Below, piece by piece: positions 1 to 6,560 of a stretch of 8,139 nucleotides of DNA. The DNA lies in the NCBI GenBank assembly GCA_035559315.1, contig DATMBJ010000088.1:1-8139 (forward strand). Direction: 5' to 3'. The DNA is from DATLZM01 sp035559315 (GTDB taxonomy: Bacteria; Actinomycetota; UBA4738; HRBIN12). Position 1 is the first letter of the stretch. Every line of letters begins with the position of its first letter. The notes under the pieces are model-generated. The model did no database searches, was not told the origin of the DNA, and saw only the letters and a program-made list of their open reading frames with translations. Both the position numbers and the translations under genes were made by a program.

Positions 1-553
1 GGCGGGCCCGCCCCTCCCGCTCGGGGAGCGGGGCGCGGGAGAGGAGCGCGTCGAGCTCGTCGCGGAGCCGGTCGAGGCCCTCGCCGGTGACCGACGAGCA
101 GGGGACGATCGGGGCGTCGGCCAGGGCGGTGCCGGCCAGCCGCTCCCGGACCGCGAGGGCCTGGAGCTCGCGCGTCTCGGGGTCGACCAGGTCGACCTTC
201 GTGAGGGCCACCACGCCCCCGGCCGCGCCGAGGACGTCGACGATCTGGAGGTGCTCCTCGGACTGCGGCTTCCACCCCTCGTCCGCCGCGACCACGAACA
301 GCACGAGGCGGACCGGGCCGACGCCGGCGAGCATGTTCCGCACGAACCGCTCGTGCCCGGGGACGTCCACGAACCCGATCTCCCGGCCCGACGGGAGGGT
401 GCACCACGCGAACCCCAGGTCGATCGTGAGGCCCCGACGCTTCTCCTCCTCCCACCGGTCGGGGTCGATCCCGGTGAGCCGGAGGATCAGCGAGGACTTC
501 CCGTGGTCGACGTGCCCGGCGGTGGCGACGACGTGGAGCGCCGGCTCGGCCAC
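1..553 (-). CDS. selB: Selenocysteine-specific elongation factor SelB, N-terminal part (cut by window edge)
   Basis: SelB is the GTP-binding factor that carries selenocysteyl-tRNA(Sec) to the ribosome at recoded UGA codons. About 184 codons are visible and hold the complete G domain. G1 is GHVDHGKSS at residues 13-21, the switch-I/G2 segment RRGLTIDLGF is at 39-48, G3 DVPGHERF is at 63-70 and G4 TKVD is at 118-121. The combinations TIDLGF and AADEGWKPQ are typical of SelB rather than EF-Tu or IF2. The start chosen is the GTG at 553-551, three bases after the selA stop, with AGGGGTGA just upstream overlapping that stop. This implies translational coupling in a selA-selB operon. The mRNA-binding winged-helix domains lie outside the window, so it cannot be judged whether the gene is intact. 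Confidence 0.95.
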   Translation of the reverse strand, partial: MAEPALHVVATAGHVDHGKSSLILRLTGIDPDRWEEEKRRGLTIDLGFAWCTLPSGREIGFVDVPGHERFVRNMLAGVGPVRLVLFVVAADEGWKPQSEEHLQIVDVLGAAGGVVALTKVDLVDPETRELQALAVRERLAGTALADAPIVPCSSVTGEGLDRLRDELDALLSRAPLPEREGRAR

Positions 554-556
554 GGC

Positions 557-1936
557 TCACCCCTCGACGTCCTCGGCCTCGAGCGCGTACAGCGCGGCCC
601 GGGCCAGGTGCGCGACCTCCTCGTCCGTGACCGTGCGGACGTCGAAGACGACGTGGTCGTCCTCGACCCGGCAGAGGACGGGCGGGCTGCCGGCCCGCAG
701 GCGCGCCGCGAACGCGGCGGGGTCGGGGACCCGGAGGCGCACCCCGGCGGAGGGCAGCGCGTGCCCCGGCATCGACCCCCCGCCCACCGAGGCCGTGGTC
801 TCGACGACGTGGGCGCCCTCGAGGTCGCCGTCGAGCGCCAGGGCCAGCCGCTGGGCCCGCTCCCGGACCGCGGCCGCCGGCTCGCGGAGCATGCGCCAGA
901 CCGGCAGCTCGTCCCGCCGCCCCGTCGCGTACATCGCGAGGACGGCCTCGAGCGCGGCGACCTGCATCTTGTCCACCCGGACGGCCCGGGCGATGGGGTG
1001 GCGCCGGAGCTTCGCCACGAGCGCGGCCTTCCCCAGGATCACCCCGGCCTGGGGGCCGCCGAGCAGCTTGTCGCCGGAGAACGTCACGAGGTCCGCCACC
1101 GCCACCGCCTCGTCCGCCGCCGGCTCGTCCGGCGGTACGCCGTTCCCGCGGTGGAGGAGGCCCGAGCCCAGATCGTGGAGGAACGGCACGCCCGCCCGGG
1201 CGGCGAGCGCGGCGAGGTCGCGGGCGGCGGGGGCCTCGGTGAAGCCCACCACCCGGTAGTTGCTCGGGTGCACCTTGAGGATGAGGCCGGTGCGCTCGGA
1301 GAGGGCCGCGCGGTAGTCGGCGAGGCGGGTGCGGTTGGTCGTCCCCACCTCGACGAGCTTCGCGCCGGAGGCCGCGAGGATGTCGGGGATCCGGAACTCG
1401 CCGCCGATCTCGATCAGCTCGCCGCGCGAGACCAGCACCTCCTTCCGGCGGGCCAGGGCCGCCAGGGCGAGCAGCAGCGCGGCGGCGCAGTTGTTCACGA
1501 CCAGGGCGTCCTCCGCTCCGGTGAGGGCGGTGAGGAGCAGCTCGGCCCGGCTGGTGCGCCGGCCGCGGCGGCCCGTGGTCCGGTCCAGCTCGAGGTCGGT
1601 GTAGGAGGTCGCGGCGCGGGCCGCGGCCCTGGCCGCCTCCTCGGGGAGGGGGGCCCGGCCCAGGTTCGTGTGGAGGATGACGCCGGTGGCGTTGATCACC
1701 GGCGCGAGCCCGGCCGCGGTGCGGGCGGCGAGGCCGGCCGCCATCGCCAGGATCGTGTCGTCGTCCGGCGGCTCGGTCCCCCGCGCCGCCCGCGCCCGGA
1801 GGTCCTCGAGGACCAGCGCGAGCGCCCGCTTGAGGAGCGGCCGCCCGAGGGAGGCCGCGGCGCGGCGGGCCGGTTCCGAGCGCAGGAGCGCGTCGACCGA
1901 CGGGATCCGCCGCCGGAGCCCTGCCTCCGCCACCAT
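557..1936 (-). CDS. selA: L-seryl-tRNA(Sec) selenium transferase SelA
   Basis: SelA is a PLP enzyme that converts seryl-tRNA(Sec) to selenocysteyl-tRNA(Sec) with selenophosphate. The 459-residue product matches the usual length (about 460). Family signatures are INATGVILHTNLGRAPL (81-97), VNNCAAALLL (147-156), SRGELIEIGGEFRIPDI (170-186), GTTNRT (198-203) and the PLP-lysine motif FSGDKLLGGPQAG (286-298), with the Schiff-base lysine predicted at K290. The ATG start has GGGAGG (1946-1941) four bases upstream. It is followed directly by selB, so the pair forms the classical Sec synthesis and decoding operon. selC (tRNA-Sec) and selD are not in the window. The gene shows no frameshift or missing motif. 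Confidence 0.97.
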   Translation of the reverse strand: MVAEAGLRRRIPSVDALLRSEPARRAAASLGRPLLKRALALVLEDLRARAARGTEPPDDDTILAMAAGLAARTAAGLAPVINATGVILHTNLGRAPLPEEAARAAARAATSYTDLELDRTTGRRGRRTSRAELLLTALTGAEDALVVNNCAAALLLALAALARRKEVLVSRGELIEIGGEFRIPDILAASGAKLVEVGTTNRTRLADYRAALSERTGLILKVHPSNYRVVGFTEAPAARDLAALAARAGVPFLHDLGSGLLHRGNGVPPDEPAADEAVAVADLVTFSGDKLLGGPQAGVILGKAALVAKLRRHPIARAVRVDKMQVAALEAVLAMYATGRRDELPVWRMLREPAAAVRERAQRLALALDGDLEGAHVVETTASVGGGSMPGHALPSAGVRLRVPDPAAFAARLRAGSPPVLCRVEDDHVVFDVRTVTDEEVAHLARAALYALEAEDVEG

Positions 1937-1977
1937 CGGTCCTCCCGGAACCTCCGACGCCCTCGCGCCAACCCCCG

Positions 1978-1983
1978 AGCCTA
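1978..1983 (-). promoter_or_regulatory. Possible -10 box for selA
   Basis: TAGGCT on the minus strand fits the actinobacterial TANNNT pattern and lies about 41 bases before the selA ATG, which would leave a short leader containing the GGGAGG ribosome site. No good TTGACA-like -35 is visible; the expected position falls in the palindrome at 1987-2005. This is a weak call based on pattern alone. Confidence 0.3.
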
Positions 1984-1986
1984 CCG

Positions 1987-2005
1987 GGTCGGGCAGCGCC
2001 CGACC
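1987..2005. repeat. Perfect 8-bp hairpin palindrome between selA and nuoD
   Basis: GGTCGGGC-AGC-GCCCGACC forms a perfect 8-bp inverted repeat around a 3-base centre in the divergent selA/nuoD gap. It would cover the -35 to -10 region of the proposed selA promoter, so an operator is possible. No run of T follows on either strand, and neither neighbouring gene ends here, so a terminator is unlikely. Function is inferred from position only. Confidence 0.55.
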
Positions 2006-2017
2006 GGGCCCGTGGTC

Positions 2018-2033
2018 GACGGGCGAGCCCGTC
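2018..2033. repeat. Perfect 6-bp hairpin palindrome before nuoD
   Basis: GACGGG-CGAG-CCCGTC is an inverted repeat ending four bases before the proposed nuoD -10 box. With the neighbouring palindrome at 1987-2005 it fills much of the 113-bp divergent gap. It could be an operator half or could simply reflect high G+C content. Confidence 0.4.
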
Positions 2034-2036
2034 TGG

Positions 2037-2042
2037 CAGGAT
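2037..2042 (+). promoter_or_regulatory. Possible -10 box for a leaderless nuoD transcript
   Basis: CAGGAT ends seven bases before the nuoD GTG (2050). The same spacing between a (T)ANNNT-like hexamer and a GTG is seen before three other genes here, which supports leaderless initiation. A TCGACG at 2016-2021 resembles a -35 element, but the spacing of 15 is short. AGG within the hexamer could alternatively act as a ribosome-binding site. Confidence 0.4.
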
Positions 2043-2049
2043 AGGGCCC

Positions 2050-3237
2050 GTGGACCCGCGCGAGCGCCCCGCCTACGAGAGCTCCGCCGTGGCCTCCATG
2101 GTGCGCGGCGGCGGCCTCGACATCGAGGTCGTGGGCCGGGGCCTGCGGACCGAGGAGATGATCCTGAACATCGGCCCGCAGCACCCCTCGACGCACGGCG
2201 TCCTCCGGGTCGTCCTCGAGCTGGACGGCGAGGTGATCACCCGCGCCGAGCCCGTGATCGGCTACATGCACCGCGGCGCGGAGAAGCTCGCCGAGCACCG
2301 CGACGCCCGCCAGGTGCTGGTCCTCATGAACCGGCACGACTGGATCAGCGCCTTCAACAACGAGCTGGGCTGGGTGATCGCCGTGGAGCGCCTGGCGGGG
2401 ATCGAGGTACCGGAGCGGGCGCAGTGGATCCGGACGATGATGGCCGAGTGGAACCGGATCCTGAACCACCTGATGTTCACCGGCTCCTACCCGCTCGAGC
2501 TCGGGGCGATGACGCCGATCTTCTACGCGTTCCGCGAGCGGGAGATGATCCAGGACCTGATGGAGCAGGCCACGGGGGCGCGGATGCACCACTCCTACGC
2601 GCGGGTCGGGGGGCTCAAGGACGACCTGCCCCGCGGGTTCCTCAAGCGGAGCGCGGAGGTGCTGAAGCACGTCCGGGCCAAGCTCCGGGACTTCGAGGAC
2701 CTGATCATGGGCAACGAGATCGTCTTCGCCCGGACCAAGGGCGTGGGGATCCTGCCCAAGGAGGTGGCGCTCGCGTACGGGTGTTCGGGCCCGGTGCTCC
2801 AGGGCTCGGGCGTGCCGATGGACCCGCGGAAGGACGAGCCGTACGAGAAGTACGGGGAGGTCGAGTTCGACGTCCCAGTGGGGCGGACCGGCGACTGCTA
2901 CGACCGCCTGTGGGTCCTCGTCCAGCGGATGTGGGAGTCCTGCAAGATCATCGAGCAGTGCATGGAGAAGCTCCCGGCCGGGCCGTACATCGCCCCCAAG
3001 CTCCCGAAGAAGCTCTCGCTCGAGGGCGAGGTCTACGTGCGGACCGAGAACCCCCTGGGGCTCATGGGCTACTACCTGGTGGGGGACGGGAAGAAGACCC
3101 CGTACCGCCTGAAGATGCGCACCGCCTCCTTCTCCAACGTCTCGGTGCTCCCGGCGATGCTCCCCGGCACGCTGGTGCCGGACCTGATCGCGATCCTCGG
3201 CTCGATCTTCTTCGTCGTCGGCGACGTCGACCGCTAG
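2050..3237 (+). CDS. nuoD: Stand-alone NuoD-like subunit (complex I 49-kDa / NADH-quinone oxidoreductase subunit D family)
   Basis: The product is a 395-residue homologue of complex I subunit D, which sits beside cluster N2 and forms much of the quinone pocket. Signatures are ILNIGPQHPSTHG (38-50), GYMHRGAEKL (71-80), GAMTPIFYAFRERE (152-165), MHHSYARVGGLKDDLP (179-194) and the C-terminal GDVDR. The pocket histidines H45 and H49 are kept, and H180/H181 match the N2-proximal histidine. R95 aligns with the N2-proximal arginine (Thermus Nqo4 R84, mammalian R85), but the usual quinone-binding tyrosine three residues later is W98. From memory, second NuoD paralogues of Streptomyces share NRHDW, so this is probably that divergent subfamily. 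No nuoA-C or nuoE-N gene is adjacent. The GTG start gives a poorly conserved 33-residue leader; ATG 2098 (codon 17) is an alternative. Confidence 0.9.
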   Translation: MDPRERPAYESSAVASMVRGGGLDIEVVGRGLRTEEMILNIGPQHPSTHGVLRVVLELDGEVITRAEPVIGYMHRGAEKLAEHRDARQVLVLMNRHDWISAFNNELGWVIAVERLAGIEVPERAQWIRTMMAEWNRILNHLMFTGSYPLELGAMTPIFYAFREREMIQDLMEQATGARMHHSYARVGGLKDDLPRGFLKRSAEVLKHVRAKLRDFEDLIMGNEIVFARTKGVGILPKEVALAYGCSGPVLQGSGVPMDPRKDEPYEKYGEVEFDVPVGRTGDCYDRLWVLVQRMWESCKIIEQCMEKLPAGPYIAPKLPKKLSLEGEVYVRTENPLGLMGYYLVGDGKKTPYRLKMRTASFSNVSVLPAMLPGTLVPDLIAILGSIFFVVGDVDR

Positions 3238-3243
3238 CGCTCC

Positions 3244-4734
3244 TCAGAGCTGGAGGTTGAACCAGCTCCCGCCGGGGCCGGTGTAGCTGAAGCCCTCGCC
3301 CCAGACCGCGAAGGTCCTGCCCACGCTCGTCACCGCGATCTCGCCGTAGTCGCCGTAGACCTCGAGGAAGCCGTCGGCGGTCTTGTAGCCCGCGCCCGAG
3401 GTCGCGTCGGAGATCCGGACCGGGGCGCTCCAGCTCGCGCCGCCGTCCCCGGATCGGCGGTACCAGACGTTCCACGCGTCGTGGTTCCCGCCGCTCGTCT
3501 GCATGAACCACAGACGGACGTCCCCGTCGCCCACCGCCTCCACGGCGGGGGAGGTGGCCATCTCCGTGGCCGGGGAGAGGACGGTCGGTGCGCTCCAGCT
3601 GCGGGCGCCGTCGATCGAGCTCCGGACGTAGATCCGCTGCTTCCCGCCCGGGGCCTCGGCGCCGTCGTAGACGTAGACGATCCGTCCCCTGTCGTCGGCC
3701 GAGACCGCGTCGTGCCCCGCGTAGAAGTCCGCGTAGCAGCCATCGGCGACGCAGGGTTCGCCGAGCTCCACGGCCGCGAGCACCTGCTGCTCCCAGGTGG
3801 CGCCCCCGTCTCGGGAGACGAAGGCGTGGTGGAGGACCGGCCCCTCAGCGGCCCCGCCGGGACCGGTGTAGGTCAGGCTGGACTCCGAGAGGATCACGGT
3901 GCCGTCGGGGAGCACGTCCCCGTCGAAGGCGAAGAAGTACCGGTCGGAGTCGACGAGCTTGGTCTGCGCCCACGTGTCGCCCCCGTCGTGGGAGACCGCC
4001 ACCCAGGGGTCGCCCCCGGTGGGACCGTTCCAGGAGATGTAGACGTCCCGCCCGTCGTCGCTCACCGCCATCACCGGCTTGTCGTTCCACGAGACCCTGC
4101 CCCAGGTGGGGACGGGGGCGCTCCAGGTCGCCCCGTGGTCGGTGGAGCGCACGAAGACCACGTCGAACCCGATCATGAACGCCGCGTAGACGTGCCCGGT
4201 GTCCGGCACGACCTCGATCACGGGGTCGAACTGCCCCGACCCCTTGCAGGCGCAGAGCGGCCGGCCCTCGCTCCAGGTCCGCCCCCCGTCGGCGGAGACC
4301 TCCAGTGCGATCCAGGGCGAGGGGCAGTTGCCGGGACAGGGCTTGGGTTGGCCGTATCGGGTCGTGAGGACGTACACGTACGGCGCGTTGGGGTCGGCGG
4401 CGGCGGCCGGCTCCCAGTCGTCCGTGCGGGGGTCCACCACCTGCTCCCCGACCCAGCCGGGCGCCGGGCGGCGGAGGGTCCGGAGCGGCCGACCGAAGAG
4501 CCCGGCGGCGCGGGCCTCGGCCAGGGCCTCGAGCCGCGCCTCGGTGGCCTCCCGCTGCTCGGCCTCCTCCTCGTGCGGGACCGGGGCGCGCGCTCCGTCG
4601 TCCCCCACGGGCCGAGGTCCGGGGCTCGGTCCCGGGCTCGGCGCCGGGAGGCTCCCCAGGAGCAGGGCGGCCGTGGCGAGCGCCGCCGCGTTCGCGGCGA
4701 GGCACCGGCGCGCCCCACCTCCCGGCCGTGGCAC
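3244..4734 (-). CDS. Secreted BNR/Asp-box beta-propeller protein (sialidase-like fold)
   Basis: The 496-residue product starts with a basic stretch and an Ala/Leu-rich segment (about 8-30, RRCLAANAAALATAALLLGS) that looks like a secretion signal. A PSPGPSPG linker (32-39) and an Ala/Glu-rich region (55-80) follow. Six Asp boxes of the S-x-D-x-G-x-(T/S)-W type begin at residues 147, 197, 248, 307, 373 and 428, implying a six-bladed propeller. Cysteine pairs C133/C137, C161/C163 and C328/C333 suggest disulphides in an extracytoplasmic protein. No FRIP motif is seen, so sialidase activity is not supported; an unknown carbohydrate-binding or hydrolytic role is as likely. The start is the GTG at 4734-4732, six bases after a TACGAT box; the frame stays open to an ATG at 4791, but that start lies upstream of the promoter and overlaps the methyltransferase gene. 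It converges with nuoD with only 6 bp between stops. Confidence 0.85.
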   Translation of the reverse strand: MPRPGGGARRCLAANAAALATAALLLGSLPAPSPGPSPGPRPVGDDGARAPVPHEEEAEQREATEARLEALAEARAAGLFGRPLRTLRRPAPGWVGEQVVDPRTDDWEPAAAADPNAPYVYVLTTRYGQPKPCPGNCPSPWIALEVSADGGRTWSEGRPLCACKGSGQFDPVIEVVPDTGHVYAAFMIGFDVVFVRSTDHGATWSAPVPTWGRVSWNDKPVMAVSDDGRDVYISWNGPTGGDPWVAVSHDGGDTWAQTKLVDSDRYFFAFDGDVLPDGTVILSESSLTYTGPGGAAEGPVLHHAFVSRDGGATWEQQVLAAVELGEPCVADGCYADFYAGHDAVSADDRGRIVYVYDGAEAPGGKQRIYVRSSIDGARSWSAPTVLSPATEMATSPAVEAVGDGDVRLWFMQTSGGNHDAWNVWYRRSGDGGASWSAPVRISDATSGAGYKTADGFLEVYGDYGEIAVTSVGRTFAVWGEGFSYTGPGGSWFNLQL

Positions 4735-4740
4735 GGGCCG

Positions 4741-4769
4741 ATCGTAGCCCTCAGCGGTCGCCGGGTCGA
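4741..4769 (-). promoter_or_regulatory. Promoter of the BNR-repeat gene, predicted leaderless
   Basis: The minus strand reads TCGACC (4769-4764, -35), a 17-base spacer, then TACGAT (4746-4741, -10), six bases before the GTG at 4734. Both hexamers fit the actinobacterial vegetative consensus, and the spacing puts the transcription start on or next to the GTG. No Shine-Dalgarno sequence lies between the -10 box and the GTG. The -35 lies inside the 3' end of the methyltransferase gene. Confidence 0.65.
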
Positions 4770-5857
4770 TCCGCCGTCCGGCGGCCTCCATCCCGGGGGA
4801 GCCAGCGCGGCGCGGGGAGGCCCGGGGTCGCGAGGAGGAGCCACCGGAGCCGCCCGAGCCCGGCGGGCTCCACGAGGAGCGTAGCCCGGCTCCGGCCGCC
4901 CCAGGCCCGGACGGCCTCGAGCCCCCGGCCGGCGTCGAGCAGCTCGCGCTGGCGGCGGAGCTGCTCCCGGACCCACTCCTCGAGGCCGAGCGCGAGCAGC
5001 GCGTCGCGCTGGTCGAGGAGGCCGAGGACCTGGAGGCCCGCGGCCTCCGCGCGATCGGAGACCGCGCGGAAGTCGACCCCGGCCGTGACGTCGGTCCCCC
5101 CGGGGTCCTCGAGGACCCGCTCGACGAGCCGGTGGCCGCGGTAGCCGTGCACGGGCCCGGGGGACCGACCCTCCGCCGAGCCGTAGTCCACGAGGAGCGC
5201 GTACCCCCGGGCCAGGCTCGCGGCGAGCGCGTCGACGAACGCGAGCGCCCCGGTCGGGACCGCCGCCTCCTCCCCGGGGGCGAGCCGTGGCGCGAGCGCG
5301 GCGAGCTCCGGGGAGCAGGGGACCTCGACCTCGACGAGCCCGCCAGAGCCCTCCCCCACGAGCACCTCGACCATCCCCTCCGGCCGGCGCCGGACGACCC
5401 GGAACGGGAGGTTGTCCAGGAGCTCGTTGGCGAGGACGATCCCGTCCCGAATGGGCCCCGCCCTGCCGATGTCGTCGACCACGGCGGCGAGGCCGAGGGC
5501 CAGGAGGGCCTCCCGCGCGCCCGGGCTCCGCTCGACCGCCGCGTAGCGCACCGGCAGGTCGGCGAGCTCGTCGAGCAGGGCCCGGGCCAGGGTCCCGTCG
5601 CCCGCGCCGACCTCGACCACCGGGAAGGGGTCGGGGCGGCCCATCGCCTCCCATGCCTCCCGCAGGGCGCGGGCCAGGAGCGTCGCGAACACGGGGTGGA
5701 CGTGGGGCGAGGTCACGAAGTGGCGGCCGGCGCCGACCGGCGGATCGGCGTAGAACCCGCCCTCGCCGTAGAGGGCCTCCTCCATGAACTCCGCGAACGT
5801 GATCGGCCCGCGGCGGGCGATGGCCTGCCGGATCCGGTCGAGCGGTGCGGCTCCCAC
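4751..5857 (-). CDS. MidA/NDUFAF7-family SAM-dependent methyltransferase (COG1565 type)
   Basis: The product is 368 residues. Family features in order are FAEFMEEALYGEGGFY (21-36), FVTSPHVHPVF (47-57), the SAM-binding motif VVEVGAGDGTLARALL (80-95), ANELLDNLPFRV (143-154, the N-E-x-x-D-x-x-P motif typical of this family), LVDYG (222-226) and GTDVTAGVDFRAV (254-266). Eukaryotic NDUFAF7 symmetrically dimethylates an arginine of the NuoD homologue NDUFS2 during complex I assembly; the substrate of bacterial members is not settled. A nuoD-like gene lies 1.5 kb away. The start is the GTG at 5857-5855, six bases after a GATACT -10 box; the frame stays open far upstream but conserved sequence begins only at this GTG. 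The stop is 16 bases before the BNR-gene GTG, so some readthrough transcription is plausible. Confidence 0.87.
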   Translation of the reverse strand: MGAAPLDRIRQAIARRGPITFAEFMEEALYGEGGFYADPPVGAGRHFVTSPHVHPVFATLLARALREAWEAMGRPDPFPVVEVGAGDGTLARALLDELADLPVRYAAVERSPGAREALLALGLAAVVDDIGRAGPIRDGIVLANELLDNLPFRVVRRRPEGMVEVLVGEGSGGLVEVEVPCSPELAALAPRLAPGEEAAVPTGALAFVDALAASLARGYALLVDYGSAEGRSPGPVHGYRGHRLVERVLEDPGGTDVTAGVDFRAVSDRAEAAGLQVLGLLDQRDALLALGLEEWVREQLRRQRELLDAGRGLEAVRAWGGRSRATLLVEPAGLGRLRWLLLATPGLPAPRWLPRDGGRRTADRPGDR

Positions 5858-5889
5858 GGAGCCAGTATCCCCCGGTCGGTGGGAGCCGC
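5847..5889. promoter_or_regulatory. 11-bp perfect inverted repeat, candidate operator for the divergent methyltransferase/NUDIX promoters
   Basis: The left arm GCGGCTCCCAC (5847-5857) and right arm GTGGGAGCCGC (5879-5889) are exact reverse complements separated by 21 bp, about 32 bp (three helical turns) centre to centre. The left arm ends on the methyltransferase start codon. The right arm lies just upstream of the NUDIX -10 box and over the methyltransferase -35 region. This is the geometry of a shared operator for a dimeric or looping regulator. An RNA role is unlikely because both predicted transcripts start at or downstream of their GTG codons. Confidence 0.45.
5864..5869 (-). promoter_or_regulatory. 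-10 box for the methyltransferase gene, predicted leaderless
   Basis: GATACT on the minus strand ends six bases before the GTG start (5857). No purine-rich ribosome site lies between, so a leaderless transcript is likely. No convincing -35 is seen at 16-18 bases; the expected region overlaps the right arm of the inverted repeat at 5879-5889, which could mean the promoter depends on a regulator. Confidence 0.5.
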
Positions 5890-5899
5890 GGGCGGCTGC

Positions 5900-5905
5900 C
5901 ACAAT
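5900..5905 (+). promoter_or_regulatory. -10 box for the NUDIX/MBL operon, predicted leaderless
   Basis: CACAAT (matching TATAAT at four of six positions) ends seven bases before the NUDIX GTG (5913), and no ribosome-binding sequence lies between. No clear -35 is present at 16-18 bases. Confidence 0.45.
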
Positions 5906-5912
5906 CCGTGGC

Positions 5913-6560
5913 GTGGCAACAGGGGTCCGCGACGCGGCGACCGTCGTCGCCGCCCGGGAGGGGCCCGAGGGCCCGGAGGTCCTCGTGGTCCGCCGGGCGG
6001 CGGGCAGCCGGTTCCTCGCCGGGTACTTCGCGTTCCCGGGCGGGGCGGTGGAGCCAGGGGACGCGGACCTCGCGGAACGGTGGTTCGGGGCGCGGCGGGA
6101 GGCCGCCCGGGCCTGCGCGGTTCGGGAGCTCCTCGAGGAGACCGGCCTCGCCCTCACCCGGGGAGGGATGCGGGCGGCGGACCCCGCGGACGGGATCGCC
6201 GCGATCCACGCGTCGCCCCCGCTCCCCGGCCAGCTCGTGCCGATCTCGCGGTGGGTCGCGCCGGCGCGGATCCCGGTCCGCTTCGACGCCCGGTTCTTCG
6301 CGGTGCGAGCACCCTCGGGCGCCCCCGCCCGCGCCGCGAGTCCCGAGGTCGCGGAGGCGAGGTGGGCGAGGCCCCGCGACCTGCTCGAAGGCTGGGCCGA
6401 GGGGCGGGTCCTGCTCTTCTGGCCAACGATGAAGGTGCTCGAGGGCCTCGCGGCGTGCGCCAGCGTGGAGGAGGTCCTGGCGGCCCGGATCCCCCAGCAG
6501 GAGCCGGCGGGCGGCGAAGAGGCCGCCATGCCCCGGTCCACGTTCACCGAGGAGGCGTGA
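5913..6560 (+). CDS. NUDIX hydrolase with an expanded Nudix box (NUDT19-like)
   Basis: The 215-residue product hydrolyses a nucleoside-diphosphate-linked substrate by family membership; the substrate is unknown. The core is FAFPGGAVEPGD (39-50) and ACAVRELLEETGL (67-79), giving the metal-binding R-E-x-x-E-E-x-G at 71-78. The usual G-x5-E-x7-REUXEEXGU box is stretched: about 14 extra residues separate the glycines at 43-44 from E63, as in NUDT19/RP2-type CoA or acyl-CoA diphosphatases. A C-terminal helix with FWPTMKVLEGLA (169-180) also fits that subgroup. The GTG start at 5913 follows a CACAAT box; sequence upstream of it in the same frame shows no conservation and overlaps the divergent methyltransferase gene. 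The stop overlaps the next gene's GTG (GTGA), so the two are co-translated. Confidence 0.85.
   Translation: MATGVRDAATVVAAREGPEGPEVLVVRRAAGSRFLAGYFAFPGGAVEPGDADLAERWFGARREAARACAVRELLEETGLALTRGGMRAADPADGIAAIHASPPLPGQLVPISRWVAPARIPVRFDARFFAVRAPSGAPARAASPEVAEARWARPRDLLEGWAEGRVLLFWPTMKVLEGLAACASVEEVLAARIPQQEPAGGEEAAMPRSTFTEEA

Noticed and set aside
251..2044. Long plus-strand open frame over selA and selB
   Set aside because: The translation is a low-complexity Arg/Gly/Asp/Val-rich sequence typical of the antisense of a GC-rich gene; selA and selB on the minus strand carry all conserved motifs.
1937..2049. Possible selC (tRNA-Sec) in the selA/nuoD gap
   Set aside because: The gap has two strong hairpins and about the right length, but no 8-bp acceptor stem closing the region, no T-arm sequence of the TTC type and no 3' CCA; the nuoD promoter region also occupies its right end.
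3238..3243. Bidirectional terminator between nuoD and the BNR gene
   Set aside because: Only 6 bp separate the two stops; the AGCGCT palindrome there is too short to act as an intrinsic terminator.
3244..4734. Annotating the BNR gene as a sialidase
   Set aside because: Asp boxes define the propeller fold only; no FRIP motif or arginine triad could be recognised.
3481..4884. Long plus-strand open frame over the BNR-repeat gene
   Set aside because: It is antisense to six clear Asp boxes and a signal peptide and has no domain of its own.
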